A stretch of DNA of 12,390 nucleotides from JASEFH01 sp034679905. Lineage in GTDB: Archaea; Halobacteriota; Methanomicrobia; Methanomicrobiales; JACTUA01. Each line of letters begins with the position of its first letter. Position 1 is the first letter of the stretch. Under the pieces are notes generated by a model. The model was not told the origin of the DNA and made no database searches. It saw nothing but the letters and a program-made list of their open reading frames with translations. The translations under genes and the position numbers were made by a program. Where the stretch lies: the NCBI GenBank assembly GCA_034679905.1, contig JAXDAH010000223.1, positions 1 to 12,390 on the forward strand, read 5' to 3'. This document shows positions 6,890 to 12,390 of the stretch, in pieces.

Positions 6890-7393
6890 CTATACGACAT
6901 GCACGACGCTCGGGATCCTCTCCTGCTCGAAGAACTCCTCGGCGTGGCCGTCGGGGAACCGCACCCGGGTCACGGCGGGCGAGAAGTCCGCCTGGATCAG
7001 CGGGCGGAACCAGTAGCCCTCCAGCACCGCGTCGGCATCCGTGAAGTCCAGCACGGGCGTCGCATAGCGCGTGCCGTTCTCCGCCGCCCGCACGGACGCG
7101 AACCGCTCGATCGTGAGGTTGGTGCCGGTATCGGTGAAGTCGTTGACCGCCACGTCTTTTCCGGAGTAGCCCTCGAGAGCGCTCTCCACCAGCTGCTCCG
7201 GGGCGACGAGCCGCAGGTAGACGGCGATCCGCTCCAGGAGCGAGAGGCGGTAGGTGAAGCCGACCGCAGCGTCCCCGTTCTCCTCCACGGCGATATGCAT
7301 CTCTTCGGCGGTGAATGCCGATACGGGCACCAGCAGGGCCAGCAGCAGCAGGGCCAGTGCAAGCAGTCGGGCAGCAGGCGTCATCTTTTTCAT
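6890..7393 (-). CDS. Secreted protein of unknown function
   Basis: A 167-residue protein with a clear Sec signal peptide: basic start MKKMTPAAR, hydrophobic core to residue 22, and likely signal peptidase cleavage after VSA (residue 26). The mature 141 residues are acidic, with no membrane anchor, lipobox or sortase-like tail, so it is probably released or held by other surface proteins. Segments include a beta-rich start (MHIAVEENGDAAVGFTYRLS), the amphipathic helix LLERIAVYLRLVAPEQLVES, and a C-terminal region with GYWFRPLIQADFSPAVTRV followed by RFPDGHAEEFFEQ. Two sequons (NLT, NGT) are on the secreted part. I believe related secreted proteins occur in other methanogens but cannot name a family. 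A TATA-like GTAAATAGA (7427-7419) about 30 nt before ATG 7393 implies a leaderless mRNA. It is divergent from the GDP-mannose enzyme gene. Confidence 0.85.
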   Translation of the reverse strand: MKKMTPAARLLALALLLLALLVPVSAFTAEEMHIAVEENGDAAVGFTYRLSLLERIAVYLRLVAPEQLVESALEGYSGKDVAVNDFTDTGTNLTIERFASVRAAENGTRYATPVLDFTDADAVLEGYWFRPLIQADFSPAVTRVRFPDGHAEEFFEQERIPSVVHVV

Positions 7394-7698
7394 CCTCGTA
7401 CCCGGGATAGTTCACGGATCTATTTACGTTTTTTGCCATGCGCAGGCGGTATCGCCGTAGATCGGGATGCAGTCTGGAGATCCGCCAGCCGTTCGCGGCG
7501 ATGCGGCCCTGCCTCACGGCAGCACCCGCAGTTGCTCTCGATGGGGGTTGCAAAGCGCTGGCAGGGGATTCGTCGAGGTGCAGGTGCCCGGAGCCTGCAT
7601 GCACCCGTCCGTGCCGTCGGGATATCCCGTAGCATCCGCCCGATCGAACTGGAAGGATTATCAGGGCAGGGTATAGATCCCTTAATCGACATGAGCAG
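7394..7698. promoter_or_regulatory. Divergent promoter region between the secreted-protein gene and manC
   Basis: About 305 bp with both promoters facing outward. On the minus strand the TATA-like GTAAATAGA (7427-7419) serves the secreted protein. On the plus strand TATAGA (7672-7677) serves the guanylyltransferase gene. Between them is the perfect palindrome CGGGATATCCCG (7618-7629), about 43 nt upstream of the plus-strand box, a plausible regulator site. The rest has no convincing gene on either strand. Confidence 0.5.
7618..7629. promoter_or_regulatory. 12-bp palindrome upstream of manC
   Basis: CGGGATATCCCG is a perfect dyad upstream of the manC TATA-like box. Position and symmetry fit an activator or other regulator site; no matching copy was noticed at the other promoters in the window. 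Confidence 0.3.
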
Positions 7699-9072
7699 GT
7701 GGAAGCGTTGAAGACACTCATTCTTGCCGGGGGGAGCGGGACCCGGCTCTTCCCGCTCTCGCGCACCCTCTTTCCCAAACAGTTCATCCCGCTCTTCCAG
7801 GGAGAGTCCCTCTTCCAGAAGACCGTGCAGCGGGCCCTCCTCTTCTCCCGCCCCGAGGAGATCGCGATCGTCACCAACCGCGTGCACAGGTTCCTGGTGC
7901 GGGACCAGCTGGGACCGCTCTGCGGCCGCTGCACGGTCCTCGAGGAGCCCGAGGCGAAGAACACGCTGCCCGCCATCTACTACGGCGTCACCCGGACCGT
8001 CGGAGAGGATGCAGGCGAGCGGGTGGCGATCCTTCCCGCCGACCACTTCATCACGGCGGACGAGAGTTACAGGGACGCGATCCGGGCCGCCGAGGAGCTG
8101 GCGGGAGAGCGGCTGGTCGTCTTCGGGGTGAAGCCCGACGCGCCCCATACCGGCTACGGCTACATCCGCCCGGGCGGCCCCGTCGGGCCCGGCTTCGCCG
8201 TCGACGCCTTCGTGGAGAAGCCCGACCTCGGCACGGCGGAGCGCTACGTGAACGAGGGTTGCTTCTGGAACAGCGGGATGTTCCTCTTCGATTCCCGGAT
8301 CTTCTTAGAGGAGTGCCGGAAGCATGCCGCCGATGTCGTGGAGGCGTTCGAGGGCGATACGCCCGAGGAGTGCTTCCGCCGCACGCCGAAGATCTCGGTC
8401 GACTACGGCATCATGGAGAAGACGGAGCGGGCGGCGATGGTCCCCTTCACCGCCGCCTGGAGCGATGTCGGGTCCTTCGACACCCTCTACCAGCTGAGCG
8501 AAAAGGACCGCGACGGCAACGCGATCCGCGGCGAGTGCCTTCCCATCCGCTCCCGGGGGAACTACGTCGTCAGCGACCGCCTGATCGCCACGATCGGGGT
8601 GGAGGACATGGTCATCATGGACACCAAAGACGCCCTGCTGGTCTGCCCGCGGTCCGAGGCACAGGCGGTCGGGGCGATCGTCCAGCAGTTGAAAGAGGAC
8701 GGCGACGAGCGGGCGGAGTTCCACACCACGGTCTACCGCCCCTGGGGCTCCTACACGCTGCTGGAGAACGGGAACGGCTACCGGATCAAGCGCATCACCA
8801 TCCTCCCGAAGCGCCGCCTCTCCCTCCAGCTCCACCACCACCGCAGCGAGCACTGGGTGGTCGTCACGGGGATGGCCCGCGTGACCCTGGACGGCAAGGA
8901 GTACTTCCTGCGGCCGAACGAGTCCACCTTCGTCCCGGCGGGCGTGCGGCATCGCCTGGAGAACGCAGGGATGATCCCCCTCGAGATCATCGAGGTCCAG
9001 AACGGCGAGCACATCGCCGAAGACGACATCGTCCGCTTCGAGGACGACTTCGAACGCGGGTCCGGGGCGTGA
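7699..9072 (+). CDS. manC: Bifunctional mannose-1-phosphate guanylyltransferase / mannose-6-phosphate isomerase
   Basis: Makes GDP-mannose from mannose-1-phosphate and GTP, and by its second domain interconverts fructose-6-phosphate and mannose-6-phosphate; cytoplasmic. The 457-residue length is typical of the type II family. The N-terminal nucleotidyltransferase domain has LILAGGSGTRLFPLSRTLFP (7-26), the family's GTP-binding signature with Phe where Trp is usual, PKQF, LPADHFI, the FVEKPD motif (171-176) and FWNSGMFLF (189-197). The C-terminal cupin domain starts at RPWGSY (347-352) and carries SLQLHHHRSEHWVVV (375-389), with the metal-binding His cluster, and later the family ending GEDDIVRFEDD-like EDDIVRFEDDFER. 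The start is uncertain: GTG 7699 sits about 25 nt from the TATA box and could be leaderless, while TTG 7708 gives the usual N-terminus (MKTLILAGG) and has AGGTGG six nt before it. A hairpin plus T run ends the gene. Confidence 0.95.
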   Translation: MEALKTLILAGGSGTRLFPLSRTLFPKQFIPLFQGESLFQKTVQRALLFSRPEEIAIVTNRVHRFLVRDQLGPLCGRCTVLEEPEAKNTLPAIYYGVTRTVGEDAGERVAILPADHFITADESYRDAIRAAEELAGERLVVFGVKPDAPHTGYGYIRPGGPVGPGFAVDAFVEKPDLGTAERYVNEGCFWNSGMFLFDSRIFLEECRKHAADVVEAFEGDTPEECFRRTPKISVDYGIMEKTERAAMVPFTAAWSDVGSFDTLYQLSEKDRDGNAIRGECLPIRSRGNYVVSDRLIATIGVEDMVIMDTKDALLVCPRSEAQAVGAIVQQLKEDGDERAEFHTTVYRPWGSYTLLENGNGYRIKRITILPKRRLSLQLHHHRSEHWVVVTGMARVTLDGKEYFLRPNESTFVPAGVRHRLENAGMIPLEIIEVQNGEHIAEDDIVRFEDDFERGSGA

Positions 9073-9090
9073 ACGCCCGATTCCTTTTTT
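9065..9090 (+). terminator. Hairpin and T-run terminator of manC
   Basis: GGGCG-TGAA-CGCCC (9065-9078) overlaps the stop codon and is followed by a pyrimidine stretch ending in six T residues (9085-9090). This has the form of an intrinsic terminator. Confidence 0.65.
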
Positions 9091-9365
9091 AGCCGCACAT
9101 GCCAGGCTGCGCTGCCGATGCCTTCTACGGCGCCGGGCAGAGGTTCGCTCGGGCGAGCTCCGCCACGCAGGCGGTGTGGCGGCCCTCCGAACAGTCGCGG
9201 CGAAGGGCGTTCCCGCGGATGGGTACCGCGGGTCCGCGGCCATGCCGCGATCCGGCGCGATCCCCTAAAAATCGCACGGTACTGCAGAACCGTTTGCCGT
9301 GCGCGGGATCGGTCCCGATCCGCCCGCTGCCCCCGGCGCGCCGGATGGCAAAGATGGGCGGGACG

Positions 9366-9501
9366 CTATCCCGGCTTCTTCCCGCTCCTCGAGCAGTGCA
9401 GGGGGTCCAGCACCCGGTCCCGCACAATCGGCAGGCCGGGAATCACCGCGTAGAAGCCCCGCACCGACGACGATGCCGGCGATCGGCACCGCGTTCTCCA
9501 T
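9366..9501 (-). pseudogene. Possible frameshifted small membrane peptide
   Basis: ATG 9501 on the minus strand is preceded by AGGA (9511-9508) with 6-nt spacing. The frame reads MENAVPIAGIVVGAG and then collapses into Arg/Ala/Gly-rich sequence, while the neighbouring frame continues as GFYAVIPGLPIVRDRVLDPL. Removing one G from the GGGG run (plus-strand C 9457-9460) joins them into a 44-residue peptide ending in GKKPG and TAG. It would have one membrane helix (about residues 5-26) and a short basic tail. It may be a decayed gene, a sequencing error, or chance; the family is unknown. Confidence 0.35.
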
Positions 9502-9871
9502 ATCGCGTCCTGAGAAGGGATTATGAGTCCCCGTTCAGGCCCGCTGCGGCACCGGGTCCGCCCGAGGCTCTCCACTCTGGTGCGGATGGCGTCGTCCTGG
9601 CAGGAGGTGAGCCGCACGGTGTCCCGCCGTATTGACCGCCCCGTTGCCGTCGGGGCAGCGGAGCTGGCAACGACTCGGCCTCGCCGTCCCGCACCGCGGT
9701 CCCGCCCATCGCCCGGGTGATACCCTGTAGGGTGAGCCGGCTCCTCTATCCTCCCTCCCGACGGGGTATTATTCCAGCTTCGCCAGCAACGCAGAGGATC
9801 TTCTCCGAAGCTGGATCTTTTCCGGCACCGGCGTTCGGGTATCCGGCGGGTTCAGGGGGGCGGACAGTCTG

Positions 9872-9969
9872 CACATTTCTATAATGTGTATAAACCGTCA
9901 ATTTGTCTTTTCGAACCCATAGCACCCAATATAGTCCAATATAAGCCTGTCGTCACATTATCGCAATGT
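9872..9969. promoter_or_regulatory. Paired dyads upstream of the TPR gene
   Basis: ACATT-N5-AATGT occurs twice, at 9873-9887 (extended to CACATT/AATGTG at 9872-9888) and at 9955-9969, exactly 82 bp apart. Between them CCAATATA is repeated directly at 9926-9933 and 9936-9943, ten bp apart, about one helical turn. The second dyad lies just upstream of the TATA-like box at 9977-9984. This looks like a set of binding sites for a dimeric regulator controlling the TPR gene. Confidence 0.5.
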
Positions 9970-9976
9970 AAAAAGG

Positions 9977-9984
9977 TATTAATA
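9977..9984 (+). promoter_or_regulatory. TATA-like box of the TPR gene
   Basis: TATTAATA about 55 nt upstream of ATG 10036. Transcription would begin near 10008, leaving a leader of about 28 nt with a weak Shine-Dalgarno-like AAGGAT (10025-10030). Confidence 0.5.
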
Positions 9985-10035
9985 GATGTTCTTGTCATAG
10001 TAGAGTACGTCGGTCGGCAGACCCAAGGATAGCCT

Positions 10036-10527
10036 ATGCTCAAGGATGCCGTTCAGAAGATGCTCGGGCAGGAGTATAAAGCGACATGCAGGGAGGGCTA
10101 CAGGCACCTTAGGGACGGTCGCTATACGGAAGCGATAGAGTCTTTCGATCAGGCCATCCGTGACAATCCGCGCTGCACGGATGCCTACCTGGGGAAAGGG
10201 GAATCCCTGAAGAAGCTGGGGTATCATCTGCCAGCCCTTCGCTGTTACGACACCGTCCTGGCGCTGGATCCGAAGCGGGTGGAAGCCGTCTTTCAGAAAG
10301 GCGTCTGCCAGGTCTACCTCGGTTCGATCGTCGAAGCCCTCCTCTCTTTCGATCTCGTTTTAGACCTGAATCCCAACGACGATGCTGCCTGGGACAACAA
10401 AGCCATCTGCTACCAGCTCCTCGGAGAGCATACCAAAGCCGAACAGTGCGTCAGCATGGGGATGCAGCTCCGGGACGATTTCAGCGACTACAAACCCCTG
10501 CTGGGCAGAGGGTATGGTTCGCGGTAA
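10036..10527 (+). CDS. Tetratricopeptide repeat (TPR) protein
   Basis: A 163-residue soluble protein made almost wholly of four consecutive 34-residue TPR units at residues 17-50, 51-84, 85-118 and 119-152. Unit 1 shows the consensus best (GRYTEAIESFDQAI followed by NP), as do units 2 (YDTVLALDP) and 3 (FDLVLDLNP); unit 4 is the most divergent. TPRs form a helical solenoid that binds a partner peptide or protein, so this is most likely a small cytoplasmic adaptor; no catalytic domain, signal peptide or membrane helix is present. Five cysteines (C18, C54, C70, C91, C125 by count, plus C138) are more than usual for so small an adaptor. A stop codon (TAG 10030-10032) is in frame just before the ATG, fixing the start region. 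Its promoter region is unusually AT-rich and repeat-bearing. TPR proteins are abundant in Methanomicrobiales and the partner is unknown. Confidence 0.9.
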   Translation: MLKDAVQKMLGQEYKATCREGYRHLRDGRYTEAIESFDQAIRDNPRCTDAYLGKGESLKKLGYHLPALRCYDTVLALDPKRVEAVFQKGVCQVYLGSIVEALLSFDLVLDLNPNDDAAWDNKAICYQLLGEHTKAEQCVSMGMQLRDDFSDYKPLLGRGYGSR

Positions 10528-11307
10528 CCCGGGGTGCTGTACCGGGGGCCCTCTGCCTGGCAGGCGATCGGCGGGCAGACCGCGCGGCCATGCCATCGGC
10601 GCCTGGAGAGAACGATTGGAGGATGAAGACGCCGATAGCCGCCTGGCAGACGTCGATTCGCCGCATCCATGCTCCGCAAGCGGTGGGCGACATCCGCAGC
10701 GATGGCGAAGGTCTCTCCGCCGTTTGGCAGTCGAGATAGTCCAGGATCGTTGCCAGCTGCGGTATCTCTTCGATTTTTCTCTCGAGTCCATGCTGATAGC
10801 CGGGGCTCTTTATCTGGAGAGATTCTACGGCAGTTCGTACTCGGAGCGGATATCGGCGCGAAATCTGGATCCGCAGCAGATCGGGAGCGGATGGCGACCG
10901 TATCGCAGGGATGGGGGGAGACGTACACCCCATACGAATTATACATAGAATGCTTCGCCGCTCTCGCCCGTCCGCTGACCCCGGGGCTCGCGGCCCGCAC
11001 GGTAGAGGGGGAACGAGGAACGGGTCGGGGAGGGGTATTCCGCGACCTTGCCGACCGGGTATCGCGGCTCGATGAGCAGCAGTACGGCCGCCCACGCACA
11101 GGCCATGGTTTGTCGTACGGTGCCGGGTGTCCCCGGTTGCCGGGCCTTCCAGAGTCTCCCCATGGGTGCGGCGAGGGGTAGGGACCGGGCGGCGGGAGGT
11201 GCGAAGCAGGCCTGCCGACGGTGCGGGCCTGTGGCCCGGATCCGCATACGGAGCCGTCCAGCATGACAGATGCCCGCTGAGACCGGAGAAGGCGCAGAAG
11301 GGGTGTG

Positions 11308-11330
11308 GGCAGCGGCGGCGTACCGCTGCC
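11308..11330. repeat. Inverted repeat beyond the PKD gene
   Basis: GGCAGCGG-CGGCGTA-CCGCTGCC is a perfect 8-bp stem with a 7-nt loop, lying about 20 nt beyond the terminator palindrome of the PKD gene. Role unknown; it may be part of the transcription-end region. Confidence 0.5.
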
Positions 11331-11347
11331 GTGCCAGGGTCCAGTGG

Positions 11348-11369
11348 CCTCGAAAAAATTTTTTAGAGG
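11348..11369 (-). terminator. Palindromic A6T6 terminator, possibly bidirectional
   Basis: CCTC-G-AAAAAATTTTTT-A-GAGG is nearly symmetric and provides six T residues on either strand. It lies 14 nt past the PKD gene stop on the minus strand. Because the TPR gene points toward it from the other side, it could stop both convergent transcripts. Confidence 0.65.
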
Positions 11370-11382
11370 ATCCGCTCCCCGC

Positions 11383-12390
11383 CTAGGGCGAACCGGAGCT
11401 GTTGCCATTGGACGGGGTCTCCCCGCCGGGCTCTTCGGTAGGAGGCGATGGCTCCGGTGTGAGGGTCTCCAGCGGCGTCGTCTCGGCAGGCGTTGTCGTT
11501 TCTATGGCGGGGGGTGCCGTCACGTCTATCGTGCGGGATGCCGTATCCGTCCCGCCTCCGCTCCCGCTGACGGTGAGCGTGGCTGTATAGGTTCCACTCG
11601 ATCCATAGGTATGCCCGGGATTCTGGTCCGCCGAAGTATTGCCATCGCCGAAGTCCCAGGCCCACGAGAGCGGGTTGCCCGTGGACGTATCCGTGAACCG
11701 GACGGTGAGCGGTGCCGGCCCCGACTGCGGCTCTGCCGTAAAGGAGGCGTCGAGCGGGGCTGCGGCTTCGGTCACGCGGATGTAGTTCTCCTTCACTGCA
11801 CCATCGCTCGCAGTCCCGTTGGTCACGTCGAGCGATACCGTGTAGGTGCCGGCCGCAGCGTAGGTGTAGGAAGGACTGCGGTCTGCACTATCCACGCTGC
11901 CGTCGTTGTCGAAGTCCCAGGCCCAGCCCGTGGGGGACCCCGACGAGAGATCGGTGAACTGGACGGTCAGGGGAGCCGAACCGTTCGTCGGGTCTGCTGA
12001 GAAGTCGGCTTCGAGGGGCTCGATGGGTCCCCCCGCTCCAACCTCGATGGTACGGTTGTCAGAACAGGTCCCGCCATCGTCCAGCGTCGCCGTGAGGTTG
12101 ACCGTATACGATCCGCTCTCGTTATAGGTATGCGTGGGACGTTCGGCTGTACTGGTTGCTCCATCCCCGAACTGCCAGGACCAGGTCGACACCGTGCACC
12201 CGCCGTCGATGGAGGTAGTAGCATTGAATTCTACCTCCTCCGCGGCATGGGGACTCTCGGGAGCCCAGGTGAGGTTCACCGTGCAGTTGCACACCCCGGG
12301 GGGCTGCTCCTCGACGACCTGAACCTCCTGCGTCGCCATGCAGGCGGTCTCGTTCTCGAAGGTCGCGTCCAGCTCGACGGTGTAGTTGCC
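11383..12390 (-). CDS. PKD-repeat cell-surface protein, C-terminal part (N-terminus beyond the right edge)
   Basis: Three PKD (Ig-like beta-sandwich) domains plus the tail of a fourth are visible, with the frame open to the window edge; the first internal Met (12339) follows that tail and is not the real start. The domains span about 12291-12040, 12012-11770 and 11751-11518. Hallmarks are WSWQFGDG with HTYNESGSYTV, WAWDFDNDGSVD with YTYAAAGTYTVSL, and WAWDFGDGNTS with HTYGSSGTYTATL. The first of these and the preceding tail carry cysteines at matching positions (TAC, GGTC), with further Cys in CNC and GGC, suggesting disulfides; the last two domains have none. The middle domain has a calcium-loop-like DFDNDGSVD. 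The C-terminal 44 residues are a Thr/Pro/Glu/Ser-rich stalk. About ten sequons are present. No PGF-CTERM or membrane anchor is seen at the C-terminus, so anchoring must lie at the N-terminus or be non-covalent. Likely an envelope, adhesin or secreted protein. Confidence 0.92.
   Translation of the reverse strand, partial: GNYTVELDATFENETACMATQEVQVVEEQPPGVCNCTVNLTWAPESPHAAEEVEFNATTSIDGGCTVSTWSWQFGDGATSTAERPTHTYNESGSYTVNLTATLDDGGTCSDNRTIEVGAGGPIEPLEADFSADPTNGSAPLTVQFTDLSSGSPTGWAWDFDNDGSVDSADRSPSYTYAAAGTYTVSLDVTNGTASDGAVKENYIRVTEAAAPLDASFTAEPQSGPAPLTVRFTDTSTGNPLSWAWDFGDGNTSADQNPGHTYGSSGTYTATLTVSGSGGGTDTASRTIDVTAPPAIETTTPAETTPLETLTPEPSPPTEEPGGETPSNGNSSGSP

Larger units (their letters stand above)
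9073..10035. other. Long gap with a possible broken small gene and an AT-rich control region
   Basis: About 960 bp between manC and the TPR gene. The first 800 bp are GC-rich; apart from the possible frameshifted peptide at 9366-9501 on the minus strand, open frames translate to low-complexity sequence. From about 9870 base composition shifts sharply to AT-rich and contains repeats and promoter-like boxes described separately. Confidence 0.5.
10528..11382. other. Gene-free stretch between the converging TPR and PKD genes
   Basis: About 855 bp. Long open frames on the minus strand are Arg/Pro/Ser-rich and lack motifs, so they are not called. Fragments near 10690-10800 on the minus strand (IPQLATILDYLD in one frame, GGETFAIAADVAHRL in another) look a little like broken coding sequence. 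The stretch also has hairpins CGGGCC-TGT-GGCCCG (11224-11238) and GGCAGCGG-N7-CCGCTGCC (11308-11330), and an isolated AT-rich TATA-like site around 10936-10945. Confidence 0.5.

Noticed and set aside
6669..7976. Minus-strand open frame of 435 codons
   Set aside because: It overlaps the secreted-protein gene in another frame and the start of manC on the other strand; the translation is Arg/Ser/Pro low-complexity sequence.
9908..9920. tRNA T-loop-like sequence on the minus strand (GGGTTCGAAA)
   Set aside because: The flanking bases cannot form a T-arm stem and no acceptor or anticodon arms can be found around it.
10690..10800. Possible pseudogene fragments (IPQLATILDYLD and GGETFAIAADVAHRL in different minus-strand frames)
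   Set aside because: Too short and no family recognised; GC-rich DNA easily produces such peptides. Noted only as a hint of decay.
10939..11247. Minus-strand frame containing a short hydrophobic stretch (MACAWAAVLLLIEPRYPVG)
   Set aside because: No ribosome-binding site or family signature; the rest of the frame is low-complexity Arg/Gly/Ser.
10488..11408. Minus-strand open frame of 306 codons in the TPR-PKD gap
   Set aside because: Arg/Pro/Ser-rich, no motif, overlaps the end of the PKD gene and the terminator, and its start lacks a suitable promoter or ribosome-binding site.

Overview
The window looks like chromosome of a GC-rich methanogenic archaeon, most likely a Methanomicrobiales member (Methanoculleus/Methanofollis-like). 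This is inferred from PKD-domain surface proteins, DUF1616- and DUF7544-type membrane proteins, a glutamyl-tRNA reductase plus siroheme-type dehydrogenase pair, archaeal TATA-like boxes, and start codons placed so close to those boxes that many transcripts should be leaderless. No rRNA, tRNA, CRISPR array, transposase or phage gene was recognised.

Layout. 1-820 (minus): start of hemA, preceded by and overlapping a precorrin-2 dehydrogenase gene; this supplies tetrapyrroles (siroheme, and in methanogens F430). 950-1951 (plus): polytopic DUF7544-like membrane protein. 2513-3490 (minus): DUF1616 membrane protein, divergent from 3656-4603 (plus), a UDP-HexNAc 4-epimerase-like SDR enzyme. 5846-6217 (plus): small unknown protein. 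6890-7393 (minus): secreted protein of unknown function, divergent from 7699-9072 (plus), a bifunctional mannose-1-phosphate guanylyltransferase/mannose-6-phosphate isomerase. 9366-9501 (minus): a possible frameshifted small membrane peptide. 10036-10527 (plus): a four-repeat TPR protein. 11383-12390 (minus, open at the right edge): C-terminal part of a PKD-repeat surface protein.

How the genes fit together. The epimerase and the guanylyltransferase make activated sugars (UDP-HexNAc epimers, GDP-mannose). The DUF1616 protein, the secreted protein and the PKD protein carry N-glycosylation sequons on their predicted outer faces. A cell-surface glycosylation/envelope neighbourhood is a reasonable inference, but no glycosyltransferase or oligosaccharyltransferase is present in the window.

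About 40% of the window has no convincing gene, which is high for an archaeal chromosome. These gaps (1952-2512, 4604-5845, 6218-6889, 7394-7698, 9073-10035, 10528-11382) hold hairpins, palindromes, promoter-like boxes and perhaps decayed genes. The most noteworthy signals are two spaced ACATT-N5-AATGT dyads upstream of the TPR gene, a strong two-part hairpin at 5181-5217, tandem GC hairpins at 2228-2270, and the frameshifted peptide near 9460. I did not find a clear, novel multi-gene system.
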